A DNA stretch of 64,000 nucleotides from Tetracentron sinense (GCA_015143295.1 CM026552.1:63502555-63566554), one strand, 5' to 3'; positions 44,621 through 55,631 are shown, counted from the stretch's first letter. Made by a program: numbers and translations. Notes: generated by a model from the letters alone, not told the origin.

Positions 44621-45042
44621 TCACAAGAGCTTGAAGTACTTGTTTTCCCAGAAGGAGCTAAATCTGAGGCAACGCCGTTGGATAGAGTTTCTGAAGGATT
44701 ATGACTGCACTATCCAGTATCACCCCGGTAAGCGAATGTGGTAGCGGATGCTCTGAGTAGGAAATTTTCCAGACACTTGGCTCACATGATGGTTCTTGAG
44801 TGGAAGCTGCTGGAGGAAATGGAGAACCTCGATACTAGCTTCAGCATGCCTACTTTTGGGCCAATCGTGGCAAATCTCAAGGTTAAGCCTTATATCCTAG
44901 TTCGGATTAAGGAGTTGTAGAGTTCGGATACAGAGTTGATTGCTTATCGAGACAATTCGGTTAGCAGTGGTAGTCAGGAGTTTGCTTTGAATGGTGATGG
45001 TGCCATCACATTCAAAGGCAAGTTGTGTGTTCCCACCGACGC

Positions 45043-46960
45043 GGTGTTCAGACTTCTCAACCTATGCCGACTGGTTTATTTTGGTTTGTTCGGCGTTTTT
45101 CCTAGGCACCTCTGTTGACTAGCCTAATGGCTGGTGGTGGTCGGACTCCAACCCGGAATAACGAGGGTATTTGGCTGGGTGGTTTAGTTTTTCGTGGAGG
45201 TCGGAAAGATGAGTTGTCAGGCGTGGCAAAGAAGCCAGCTACTCTTGCTCAGAATCAGAAGTCCTTGTTGACCCTTGATAAGTTAATCAACTCTTTTCCC
45301 GTGAACATCAGCAGTGTGGGCCCGTTTCTGGGGTGGACTCTTGATCCTGTGATCCTTGGTGGGATCCAGGGGGTTGGTGGATCCCGAACTTACTTTTCCC
45401 TCCTTAACGATGTGAACGCTTGTCCCTCTGGCACAGAGCCTCTTGGGAGTCTATCTTCCTTGGTAAGGAGTGGGATTTTGCTTAGTACAGTGGTACAGAG
45501 CACCGCTTCAGGACCTTTAGGTACTGAGCCATCCTCGGGAGCTATGGGAGTCTCCCCTGATAGTGCTCTGGGTGACTCGAATTTATTGCTCCGTAAGGAG
45601 GTATTGCAGGGAAATACCTTGCGTCATAGGGAGGCGCTTGGTGGTTGTCGAGATCATCCTTTTGAGGGTCTCGTTGTGGAGAGTAACTCTCCTACAGTTC
45701 AGTTGCAGAGGCTACACGCTAAGGTAGATGATGGTGGGTGGCGAGGTTTGTTTGGAGCAACATCTCGTGGGGCGTTTGATCACTCCCTTTCTTTCGTCCC
45801 ACCTGTGGTAAGGGATGGAAAATTTATCATTGAACGCCCTGAATCTGATATCTAGAATGACTTGCTCGAATGTTAGTTGGGTGTTTCCTAGGACCCAAGC
45901 CATCTTACTTCGCTATCAAGAACTTGGTTAGTTGAAAGGCGAGGTCAATATCATTGAGCTGGAAAAGCGGATACTACCTATTCAAGTTGTCGTGCTTGGA
46001 GGATAAAGAACGGATTTTAGAGGGTGGACCTTGGCGTGTTCGGCAAGCAGTTTTGATCCTCCGAGAATGGAATAGGCATCTCAAGTTGGATAAGGTGGAG
46101 ATCAATGACATACCAATTTGGGTTCGAACATATAGCTTGCCATTGTTCTTGTGGAATAGAGATTGCCTAGGTGCTATTGGAAGCTTTATTGGAAACCCTC
46201 TCAGTGTGGACAGACCTACTCTAGTGCACAAGCGTATGGACTATGCAAGAGTGTCTATTGAAGTTAGAGGGGACAAAGAACTACCTAAAGAACTACACTT
46301 CAGTCTGAATGGGATTGAGGACTTCCATATTACTCTAGGATATGATTGGAACCCTCCTTCTTGCGCTAGCTGTTGTGTTTTTGACCATTCTACTGAACAT
46401 GCAGCTTGAGCAAGGATGGAGGGCTGGACATTTTGGAAAGGAAGGCTAAGCTCAGGAGTCGGAGTCGTTCCCGCATGCCTGTACCTAAACCTACTTGGGC
46501 TACTATGCAACATCCCAAGAATCCGACTAACAGGGAGAATAAATATCAGGAAGGCGAGGAGAAGACGAAGGAGAATGAAGAGGTGGTGGAGGAGTCTAAA
46601 GGGATTGAGGCTTTGCTGGATACAGAAGATGCCATACTGGCAGGAGACCCTATGAGGGGAGGAAGGGGTATGGGAGCATGGGAAACCATGCCTAAAAAAG
46701 CCAAGAGCAAGGAATTACCTCCGGAGCAACACACAAGGGTGGAGAGTCCTAATCGGTTTGCAACGCTTAGAGCTAGAGAAATCGATGTAGATCAGCTCAA
46801 ACCTGACCAATTAAGCTTGCATGGACGAGGGATCGAGTCTCAGGGAAACCAAGGGACAAGAACTATGTTGGCTAAGGAGTAATTGCAGGAGGGAACGTGT
46901 GACTGCAAGTGGAGGCGAAGTTGGGAGGCTCAGCATTGTTGGTGCTGTTGAGGTGTGTTG
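45043..46960 (+). mobile_element. LINE L: 5' end and ORF1 of an L1-type LINE
   Basis: Begins inside Chromo-2 integrase codons. A 5' UTR of about 80 bp precedes ORF1 (ATG 45126). The sequence stops before any endonuclease and passes into the PP2C relic between about 46900 and 47000. Related to LINE F. No poly(A) or target duplication is visible, so the missing 3' part was lost by a later rearrangement. Confidence 0.7.
45126..46882 (+). pseudogene. LINE L ORF1 (DUF4283, degenerate CCHC)
   Basis: Starts MAGGGRTPTRNNEGIWLGG and is open to a stop at 45855. After frame changes the DUF4283-like domain reads GYYLFKLSCLEDKERILEGG, HLKLDKVEINDIPIWVRTYS and DYARVSIEVRGDKELPKELH (45960-46290). The knuckle CASCCVFDHSTEHAA has Ala in place of the last Cys. 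A Lys/Glu-rich tail follows to 46882. An RNA-binding role is inferred from the family. Confidence 0.78.
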
Positions 46961-47079
46961 TTTCTATATCTCAAACACAGAAGTTGATACAATAGAATTT
47001 AGATAAAAGTAAACATCCTTTGTACTTATTATTCTACAATGTTTGACAAATTGTGCTGCTCAACTTCTTAAATTTATAG
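46961..47079. other. Junction between LINE L and the PP2C relic
   Basis: AT-rich sequence ending in a splice-acceptor-like AAATTTATAG directly before the PP2C exon. Probably the end of a PP2C intron. Nothing else recognised. Confidence 0.45.
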
Positions 47080-47179
47080 ATTGGTCCTCTCCGTTGTTGG
47101 CTTGGAGGTTTATGCCTTTCGAGGTCAATCGGAGACATGGATGTTGGAGAGGTTATAGTTCTCTGAGCCCTAACACTTC

Positions 47180-47187
47180 ATTTTTAC
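47180..47187. repeat. MITE target-site duplication (left)
   Basis: ATTTTTAC, identical to 47674-47681. Confidence 0.85.
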
Positions 47188-47673
47188 CATAGTTTTAAAA
47201 CTCGACGAGTCGACTCGAAACTCGGCCAAGTCAACTCGACTCAGCCAGGTTTCGAGTCGAGTTTAGGGGCAAAACTCGGTTTTGATATTGAAAATTGAGT
47301 AACTCACCCCGACTCACTCCGACTCGCACGAGTTGTTACACTTTTTTAAAAAAATAAAAAATTGAGTAAACTGCCTACCCGATTGATTAAATTATGTTTT
47401 TTTTTCTTTTTTTTAACACACCCCACCCACTCTTAAGTATAAATACAAAACAAAATGGGGGTGTTTAGTATATATTAAATTATATATCTCATTTTAGGCA
47501 TGTTTTATCATTAATTTTGAATTTATACCATATATATAGTATTAAGAAAATATTATATATGTCCGAGTTTTAGGTGTCATTACTTGGACGAGTTTTGCCC
47601 GAGTTTCCGAGTTGACTCTACTCGGCAAGTTTCTGAGTCAAGTCGAGTTGAGTTTTCGGGTTGTAAAACACTG
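47188..47673. mobile_element. hAT-like MITE (486 bp) inside the PP2C exon
   Basis: Flanked by the perfect 8-bp duplication ATTTTTAC (47180-47187 and 47674-47681). Ends are imperfect inverted repeats (CATAGTTTTAAAAC at the left; CAGTGTTTTACAAC on the complement at the right). It has no coding capacity. Both ends are rich in ACTCG/CGAGT words that fold on themselves. An 8-bp duplication and CA-G ends fit a non-autonomous hAT-type element. Removing it rejoins the eroded exon. Confidence 0.85.
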
Positions 47674-47681
47674 ATTTTTAC
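47674..47681. repeat. MITE target-site duplication (right)
   Basis: ATTTTTAC, identical to 47180-47187. Confidence 0.85.
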
Positions 47682-47812
47682 ACTAACTATTAAATGCAAG
47701 GGGAAGGCTTATCATTGCTTCTGATGGCATATGGGATGCGCTGTCCTCAGAGATGGCTACAAAATCTTGCCATGGGTTGCTTGCAGAGCTTGTTGCTAGG
47801 CAAGTAGTGAAG

Positions 47813-48020
47813 GTAATTTAAAATCATTGTTGTTCTACTTTCTCCTTGCTACTCATCTACTTGTTAGCATTACCCTTCTAATATTTACTTCTGAAGACAA
47901 AATCTGTTTGCAATAGTATTTAGTATGGATATGGAAAGAATGAAAATTTGGTTTTATGGTATTCATATGGTATGATCAACTCAAGAGACATTCTTATTGC
48001 ATTTGTTGGTCATTATTTAG
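47813..48020 (+). other. PP2C intron (208 bp, GT-AG)
   Basis: Starts GTAATTTAAA after the codons for RQVVK and ends CATTATTTAG before EALRTRG. AT-rich, with kept splice signals. Confidence 0.8.
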
Positions 48021-48190
48021 GAAGCATTGAGGACAAGGGGGTTGAAGGATGACACAACCTGATTTGTTGTTGACATAATCCCTCCTGATAATTCAGTATT
48101 GTCTTTAGCCCCTACCAAAAAGACAAATAAGCTCAGATCTTTTATCTTTTGGAAGAGGTCCCTTGATTCTGCAAATAAACTAGCAAATAT

Positions 48191-50976
48191 AATTATTTTA
48201 CAATTTTTTTTACAAAATCTATTTTATCAGAATTGATTTTTAGCTAATAAAATCCAATCCAAACGCCCCACTAGGGATTCAGACATACTGCAAAATCCAT
48301 GAATTGTTTGTGGGGTTTATTTTCATAATTTTGATTAGAACAAATATGACATCTTTTGATCACCTGTTGTTGTGGAGTAGCTTCTTTTATAGGGTTCAAT
48401 TTTCTATGACTCTCCATTTCCTCTTTCTTCTTCATCGGTAAAGCTCAAAAACCAAAAAACCTAGCAAAGCTAAAAAACTAGTCCTTTAATGGTGGGACCA
48501 TAGCTTTCACAATCTGTGAATGAATGATGGCTTCGCAATATGGAATTTGCGTCCAAGGATTTGCCAAGTTAGGTTTTTATGCTTCCACGTCTGATTATTC
48601 TCTCTCACGGCGAGAAGTTTAATGGAAGATGTGTTGATTATGTCAGTATAGTAGGGACCTTCGTATGAAACATGGCATAATATTCTTCTAAAAAATGCAT
48701 GTGGGGACGTTGATTGATCCCCTGTTTATTTATATGTTCAGAGAATTTGGATTTAGTTGCAGAAATATAGGAGAATTTTCTGGATACCGGTATTGATTCT
48801 TGGCTATTTATTTGTAGATTTGGAGCTTGAATTGTAGTTACTCCTAGCTCGAAGCGATCATTGATCATTTGAGAGGGAGGTTGCTGGGTCTGGTTGGAGA
48901 TATCAATTTCAAGGTATGTGTTTATAACCATCCTCTCTGATTTTTAAGTTTATGGAATGAGATTGGGTGCTTATTTTTATCCTTAGATTGTGAAGTTCTC
49001 TGTTTGTTTGTCTTTCTTTGAAATATAATAGCCAGTAGTTTGGTTTTTTGATTGACCTCCAAGAAAGGGTCCAATATTTCGACATTTTTGTCTATTTCTC
49101 TTCTTTATTTGGTCCGATTGATAGACTACTAGTCCCCCGTGATGAATGTCTTGAGGGTTTATCTAGGGGTGGTAATAGGCCCCTGATTTATCTCCTCAAT
49201 CCTTCTCAAGAAGCTCTATCTCCTAAGGTCCGTACATGCTCTCTCTCTAACTGGGTTTCTTGATGTATTTAATTGGATTTTGTGCTTAAATTTGTTTAAT
49301 TTTATTCAATTTCTATTTTATTGTGATAGATTCAATTGTTGGAATCGCCTCTGAATCAGGTAACAATTACTTTTGATCTTTTCATTTTATACATTCATTT
49401 TATCTTCCTACAATAACCATGAATGGGGAAATGGACGGTCTTTGAATGAGTCATTGATTTTTTTAGTGCTGATCCTTTCTAGAGATTTCGAGGTCTTACC
49501 TATGGAATCCTTAGCACCTCTGAGATAGATCTTAATGTGGAACCTAACCCTTCGCAAGACTGCATCATGAGAACTTAATTTTATTGAGGTCTTTGTGCAT
49601 CGAGTGATACATTCCATTGAGTTGGACTTAGTTATAGTTTCAAATTCCACCTCATACCTACAGCTCTCGGATCTAAGGTACAACCCTGGTTTGCCTCTCA
49701 TTACCTTTTCATATCCATCTTAAATAATTATATTATTGTCGATTTTTGCTATTCCTTTAACAGTTTGACTCATTCAGATTTTTCAACTTTTTTTCTTTCT
49801 TCATCCTTGCTTGAGGTGAGTCCTAATTTCTAAATCGCTGTAGTAAACTCTTCAGTTTGCTTCTTTCAAATTTTGATAGGGTTCTTCAATCAAAGCATGA
49901 AACCTAAAGTGGAACAAGAGCTTTGGGACCAATATTGCTCTCATCATGGCAAACTTTATTTAAATTTCAAAGCTTTTCATCATATCAACTCATCTAAATC
50001 ATTTCGAGTTGTCTGGGGTTTAGTGTTGATTGAGAAACACCTGTAATAATTAGTTAGTGATCATAGTAGATGGCATTCTATTCGATTGAGATGGGGCATG
50101 AGGGGTCCGACTGTGATGTAATTTTTGTGGCTGAAAATCAGTAATTTCCGGGTTCATGAAACCCAGTTTTTGAGCAATAACTCTGTGATTTCTAGGTTTT
50201 TTCTTTTTAATGATACTCAGGTATTTAGAACTTTAAATTTGATTAGGACTTTCATTCATCCCTTTCTTTGGCATTCATGGTCTCAAGATTATCTCATTCC
50301 TGATTGTTGTTTAGTCCATATTTTTTTACTATTACAAAGCTTTGACTTTAAACAAGCTTGAGACTGTTATGCATTCCGTTGTCTCTGATTGAAACACAAA
50401 CTACAATAGGATTTCTTGATTGAACCACACTAAGATCCCAACCTTTCAAGCACTTTAGGTTCTCAAATATAGTCCCATATATATCATATATGGCTTCTCA
50501 GAGTACCAAAGACTTGGTCTGAAGTAAACAAATTTTTACTGTACAACATGTTCTAGGCTATAGTTTCTTCGAATTCTGAGCTGAATCATAATCCCAGTCC
50601 TTTGTCAATGAGCTTTGGGATCCTATGTAGACCCCAATTCAGCTTTTTGAAAGCTTAGATTTCTATTATTTTTGGGTTATATAATCCCAATCAAGATTTT
50701 GTTTAGAACTTGTATGGTTAATCTTTCGACTGAAGTATCAGTCATGGTTTTGTTCAAGTTAGTCTAATTTTTGAGTTCTCCAGGCTCATTATTATTAAGA
50801 AAATATTAGGAAGCTATATTAATCTAAATTTAGTCCCTCTTAATAGCTTAAGAGATTCCAGCCGTTTGATTGATATATCTTCCCTACTTCAATTTCTCGT
50901 CTTCTATGTTCGATGCAAGTAACTTTCTTTTTAAAGATTTTCTCTATATATGAAATTTGATATATGTATTTCATAC
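48191..50976. other. AT-rich sequence, no gene recognised
   Basis: About 2.8 kb of AT-rich DNA in which open frames are all under 100 codons and match nothing I recognise. It could be promoter, intron or old intergenic sequence next to the PP2C relic. A few stretches (49050-49250, 49400-49700) are less AT-rich and could hide eroded exons, but I cannot support a call. Confidence 0.6.
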
Positions 50977-50980
50977 TTAA

Positions 50981-51217
50981 ATAATGACCACATATACGTA
51001 TTTTAGAATGAAATTTCAGATGTTAGTGTTTGATTTGATTCTTGATTGGAAATGAGATTAATGTTTGATTTGTACTCTTATTATGTACATAATGTTATTG
51101 GTAGATAACTAATTCGGTTTACTCACATAATGTTATTGGTCCAGAAGTTAGTCTGCACCCTAATCCTGAGTGATTCCACTAAAATTTTGTTTTGAAATAC
51201 ATATATGTGGTCATTAT
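50981..51217. mobile_element. Candidate MITE with ~42-bp inverted repeats and TTAA flanks
   Basis: The left end ATAATGACCACATATACGTA (50981-) and the complement of the right end (51175-51217, ATAATGACCACATATATGTA) match closely over about 40 bp with a few differences. TTAA stands on both sides (50977-50980, 51218-51221). The interior (about 150 bp) is non-coding and has a direct repeat CATAATGTTATTGGT. TTAA is its own complement, so true target duplication is not proven. Confidence 0.6.
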
Positions 51218-51221
51218 TTAA

Positions 51222-51672
51222 TGAGTCAGTCTAGGGGTACTACCTATTCTTAGTCCTCATCGAGGCCCTCCTTTAAAGAAAATCAACGGCTCTAAAAATG
51301 TTCGGGTTGCATCCTTTACAAAAGATTTGCAATTCCAAAAATACTCAATTCTTAACTCCTTGTTCCTCTCTGTCAATATCTCATTGGCTTCTTATGTCTC
51401 CTCAAATTCTTCAAGATCCTTGGCTTTCCTCTTCCATGCGTCTCATCAATTTTTTTAGGATCACTAAACGGTTAAAAACAAATTCTGTAGTTTGTACTGA
51501 TAAAAACCCACTACAAAAGAGAAAACAAACTGAGCCTTCAATTGGCAAAAGAACAAAGTCTGGTGTTTGTTCCCAATTTCCCCTCCCTCGAAGCCTTCAA
51601 TATCTTTAAAAATTCTCATATTTTTCTTCTCTTTTCTCTATCATCCCCCTTTGGTAGTTTAGAGACGAAACA
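51222..51672. other. Sequence upstream of the UGT relic, no gene recognised
   Basis: About 450 bp with no coding signal I recognise. It may include the old promoter and 5' UTR of the UDP-glycosyltransferase relic, because the ATG at 51673 is preceded by a pyrimidine-rich stretch and ACGAAACA. Confidence 0.4.
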
Positions 51673-51840
51673 ATGAACACTAGCGAGCATATAGTGATGA
51701 TGCCTTTCATGGCGTAAGGCCATATCATCCCTTTCTTAGCACTAGCAAGGAAAATCCAGCAACATAAAGGCTACACCATCAGGTCCATCACCATCGTCAA
51801 CACCCCTCTCAATGTCCGTTACCTTCAAATGCTCATCGAC
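51673..51840 (+). pseudogene. UDP-glycosyltransferase N-terminal fragment (UGT92-like)
   Basis: Reads MNTSEHIVMMPFMA, a TAA stop (51715-51717), then GHIIPFLALARKIQQHKGYT, ITIVNTPLNVRYLQ. The plant UGT start normally reads IVMFPFMAQGHIIPFLALA with the catalytic His in the GH pair; here the His is kept and Gln (CAA) is changed to TAA. Only about 55 of the usual 450-500 residues remain, and LTR-like repeats follow. It would have encoded a small-molecule glycosyltransferase. Pseudogene fragment. Confidence 0.82.
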
Positions 51841-51878
51841 ACGAGCCTAAAACTATCCAAAGGCACCAAATATGAGCT

Positions 51879-52117
51879 AAAACTATGGAATCCTCATCCA
51901 TTTAACTTATCATTACTCAGAACTACGTATGGGTTGATTCCACTAAAAGTGGATATGTAGGCATCCCTATTATTGGATTCAACTCCCATACACGAGTGAA
52001 AACTATCGAATCCTTATTCAATCAACTTATCATTCCTTGAAACTATGTGGCTTGATTCCACTAAAATAGGATACGTAGGCAATTCTATTCTTGGGTTCAA
52101 CGACCACACTCTAGGCC
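51879..52117 (+). repeat. Two tandem ~120-bp copies of an LTR-end-like segment
   Basis: Copies at 51879-51998 and 51999-52117 share AAAACTAT-GAATCCT, CAACTTATCATT, TTGATTCCACTAAAA and GGATACGTAGGCA-type phrases. The 'GAACTACGT...TTGATTCC...GATACGTAGGCA' block is common in the 3' part of LTRs of Tat/Ogre-type gypsy elements. Probably the remains of the 5' LTR of Tat-2. Fossil. Confidence 0.6.
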
Positions 52118-52344
52118 CGCTTTGCCGACAACCATTTCTTTTTTTTTCAAACGTTTTTTTTAAAAAAAATATCTATGGGCAGACGCGTTTTGAACGCCAC
52201 TATCTTTTAGTCTTTTTTTGGCCTCTCATTGTCTGTGGAAGAGAAAATTCTTCCCTTTCCAACCTATAAATTCTCAACCGTCCTAGCAAACAATTCCCAG
52301 GTCTTGGAATTCCTAAGAATCTTATCTTTTCTTGGGAAAATTCT
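52118..52344. other. Low-complexity stretch between the LTR-like repeats and a LINE tail
   Basis: Contains T-rich and A-rich runs (52138-52170) and no recognised coding sequence. Confidence 0.4.
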
Positions 52345-52379
52345 TTTTCTATATCTGGTAGGGATCTGCCTAACCCCAT
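52345..52379 (+). repeat. Isolated LINE 3'-end motif
   Basis: TATATCTGGTAGGGATCTGC then CTAACCCCA, clearly related to the LINE 3' hairpin segment of LINE A. No poly(A) or RNase H sequence lies around it. Either a remnant of an old LINE tail or part of a SINE-like unit sharing that end. Confidence 0.55.
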
Positions 52380-52787
52380 GATATCTGCGCAAGAGCAGCT
52401 GGACATAGCTAGCGATGAGCTCAGTACCATGATACGCTAGTACATTCAAGGGACTCAGAATGCAGCAGAGACGATTGATATGCTGGAGGTTCACATCGAG
52501 GCCCTGAATCAGCAAATCATGGAGCTTGAGGGTGAGCCCCTACCGCTAGAGTTTGACATTCCTCTCTGAAAGACTTGCTTAGGGTCATGGTCATGCACTT
52601 GCATCTGTTTTAAAAGCACTTTTGTTATGTACATAAACTAGTTATTTTTTGAGTATGTAAGACACTTTTTGATAAAGTGCAGTTACATCTTGTACATAAA
52701 GCTATTGTTTGAATAAAAACTCTTCTTGTCTCTCATGATATGTCCTCTTTATCAGTCATTTGTCGTATCTATCATACGTTAACATAT

Positions 52788-54250
52788 GACTCGATCTGTA
52801 ACCACAGCTCTCGCGCGAGAAGCTCTTGCACAAGCTACTACTCAAGTAAGTTCATCAGATCGAATTCCTAGACCCTCAGGATCTAGAGGAGGAAACAACC
52901 TGCAACATCCAGGACATCATAGAAATCAAGGGATCGATACACGATATCTTGGAAGCTCTTAGAACTCTCAATGCTACACGAGCAACTGACCAACCCAGCT
53001 CGTCCGTTCCACCACATCAATCCAATCCATCTCCTCCTCTACCAAACCAATCAAACAAGATTCACCTCAAAGTTCAACCAGAATCTACTTCCAACCCTAA
53101 CCTAGACTTGGATTTTGATCAACACAACCAAGGCGAGGGAGAGATAAATCGACTCACATAATCTGTAGGACCGCAAGCTCCTAATGCATCTGACCCCTCT
53201 TCTCTTTTCAAAGATCAGTTTCAAGAGATGTAAGAAGAAATCAAAAAACTGAAGGCTGAACAGGATACTCCGGGTCAAGTGTTCGTGGACTTGGCTTTCT
53301 ATTCCGAGGTTGTAGTTCCTAAAAATTTTAAGATGCCCGATTTTAAGAAGTATGATGGAAAATGGTGCCCTCATACCCACCTTTGACTTTATTACACAAA
53401 CATGTTGGAATATGGGGGACAATGGCCATTTGTTAATTCGGTGTTTCCAAAAGAGTCTAAAGGGGGCAGCCCTTGTATGGTTCACTTCCCTCAATATAGG
53501 GCAATTCAAAACTTGGAAGGATCTAATCAGTGCATTCCTCGAACAATTTTCATTTAACATGGAGTTACTACCTTAGAAAGGAGATTTAGAACAAATAACT
53601 CAGAAGAGTGATGAGTCATTCATAGAATATGCCGCTAGATGGCGAGAGATGACATCCTGGATAAAAGTATCTCTGCTTGATGAAGAACTCATAGCTACGT
53701 TCTTGGCAACACTTAGACCACCTTATTTGACTCTCATGATAGCTATATCAGCTACCGACTTTCCTAGTATCGCCAAGAGTGGAGTTAGAATCGAGACTAC
53801 CATTCTAAATGACACCATTACTGCCAATTTCAGTCAGCCTGCCACTCAGCAGTCAAGCACCAGTAACCAAAATATTTTCAAGAAAGATCAGAAGAAGAAA
53901 GGAGAGGTGCAAATGGTAGCACCAGCAGCACCAGTAGTGCTATTACAGTTGCCCATAAATGCAACGCAACCGCAACCAGTAGCCCCGGCTCAGTCCAGTA
54001 ACCAACTCGCACCTTGCACCTCAGCAAGTGCGAACACCGCCCAGAACTTTCACCCCTCTACCTTATCCTCTCAGCCAGTTGTTACCATTTCTTATACAAA
54101 AGGGAATACTTTCACCTAGACCCCCACCGCTAGTACCCACTAATACGGCAGCCACCTTTCGTATGGACCAGCATTGCGCTTTCCATCAAGATCGTGGACA
54201 CCTTACTGGTAGATAATTTACTTTGAAGCATGCAATTCAAGACCTCATCG
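52788..54250 (+). pseudogene. Tat-2 gag
   Basis: Starts near MTRSVTTALAREALAQ. The capsid region has LLIRCFQKSLKGAALVWFTS, FKTWKDLISAFLEQF and the KGDLEQ-type linker. A Cys/His segment HCAFHQDRGHLTGR is near 54175. The Pro/Gln/Ala-rich stretch between them is typical of Ogre-type gag. Fossil. Confidence 0.78.
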
Positions 54251-54635
54251 ACTAGAAAAAGATCGAGTTAGCCCCAGGAAACACAAGCATTATTTAGGCC
54301 CCTTTACCACCTCACAATCAACAAGTTAATTTTGTAGAGGAAGCATAACCTTGGGTATGTATGATTGACCCTTTTACCTCACCTATCACCTGAATCTCCA
54401 ATTCAAATTCCTTCTGATCTTCCGGTTCAAGTCGTAGAAGGAGTCACCTACTTGATACCACGTCCAGCCAATTGGCCACTAATCCAGTCAACCCCATCAG
54501 CTATGCTCGTTATTGTCTCCTTCATCCCCCCACCGATCTATAACCTAGATCGAGTTCCATATACCTATCCGTCCACTTTACTACCCATCTGAGCCGGGGA
54601 GCATTGACATTGCAAGCCTCACTAGGTTTGGTGGA

Positions 54636-55631
54636 TTGTATCCACAAAATCCTTCTGAAAATATGACAAAAGGGGTCAAAGAGAAAGAAAAGGTAGTTGA
54701 CCTGGAGGAAGAGAGAGAGGATTTGGAAGCCTTGTTAAAAGCCATTCAGAAAGCCGAGGAATATCATGTTGCTCAGCAGCTCAGTAAAATCCCAGCCCAA
54801 ATCTTTATAATGGGGTTGTTACTAACTTCTGATCACCACCGGAAGCAATTGATCAAAGTTTTCAACAATGCCCATGTCACTCCAGAAAAGTTGGGACAAC
54901 TAGTGGGTCAAGTGCTGGAATCAAAAATCATATCGTTTACTGAGGGAGAAATTCTTGAGGACACATCTCATACTACGGTACTATATATTGCGGTGGTTTG
55001 TAGGGGGAAGCACCTTTCCTCAGTCTTGATTGACAATGGCTTGGGACTGAATGTTTGTACGTTGAACACATTACAGAGCATTGGTCTGGATTTAAGTCAT
55101 GTGAATAAAAGGCCTATAATGATCCGAGCATTTGATAACTCTACACGGCAGAACCTCGGTGACATCAATTTGAATGTTACTACTGACCCAGTAGATTTTC
55201 TCATTGATTTCCAGGTAGTGGATGTCCCGGCATCTTTCACTTTACTCCTGGGAAGACCATGGATCTATATGGCCAAGGCAGTACCATCCATGCTACATCA
55301 GAGGATAAAGTTTATCCAAGTGGACCAAGTGATCGTCATCCCCTCTGAAAGTTTGTTTTGTTCCATTCTGGAGGTTCAAGAAGAGAGGCTAAGGCCCATG
55401 TTCGTAACTCAGCAGTTTGAGGAAGTAAGTTGCATTGCACAAGTTGAGGTCAGGGAAAAGAATGCTGGACAGATTCCTCCCAAGTACAAGATGATGGCAA
55501 GAATGGGATATCGACCCGGTCTGGGTTTAGGAGTTCGACATCAATGTATAAAGATGATCATCACTCTGTCTCGTTATACCCCACGGTTTGGGATAGGCTA
55601 CAAGCTGACATTGAAGGATTATATCGAGTAG
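54636..55631 (+). pseudogene. Tat-2 aspartic protease and G-patch
   Basis: Protease region SSVLIDNGLGLNVCTLNTLQ (about 55019), later FTLLLGRPWIYMAKAVPSML. The G-patch-like segment MMARMGYRPGLGLGVRHQCI (about 55490-55550) is an RNA-binding fold found after the protease in Ogre-type elements. Fossil. Confidence 0.8.

Larger units (their letters stand above)
41090..45042 (+). mobile_element. Ty3/gypsy chromovirus (Del/Tekay-like), 5' part (Chromo-2)
   Basis: Fossil element on the plus strand: end of the 5' LTR (41090-41416, ending GGGTCGTGACA), primer-binding site TGGTATCAAAGCC just after it (initiator-Met tRNA type), gag (about 41710-42880), protease (about 43010-43270), RT (about 43600-44300), RNase H (about 44400-44760) and the start of integrase (to 45042). 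It is cut on the right by LINE L and on the left by Chromo-1. Broken in many places. Confidence 0.83.
47080..48190 (+). pseudogene. Protein phosphatase 2C pseudogene (plant PP2C, PP2C5/12-like)
   Basis: Exon 47080-47812 reads IGPLRCWLGGLCLSRSIGD and MDVGEVIV, is split by a MITE at 47188-47673, then continues RLIIASDGIWDALSSEMATK to ARQVVK. A GT-AG intron (47813-48020) follows. The second exon reads EALRTRGLKDDTT, then VVDIIPPDN and NKLRSFIFWKRSLDSANKLA, and fades out near 48190. The Asp residues of SDG and DDT are metal ligands in PP2C enzymes. It has TGA codons at 47164-47166 and 48060-48062 (Cys in relatives). The N-terminal half and last part are missing. The kept intron means it is a decayed gene or DNA copy, not a retrocopy. 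Confidence 0.85.

Noticed and set aside
47188-47673. The ACTCG-rich block as a PP2C intron
   Set aside because: It has no GT-AG ends and has a perfect 8-bp duplication with inverted termini, which indicates a transposon.
49048-49701. Short frames that might be exons of a host gene
   Set aside because: No recognisable motif and no convincing chain of splice sites; left as unassigned AT-rich sequence.
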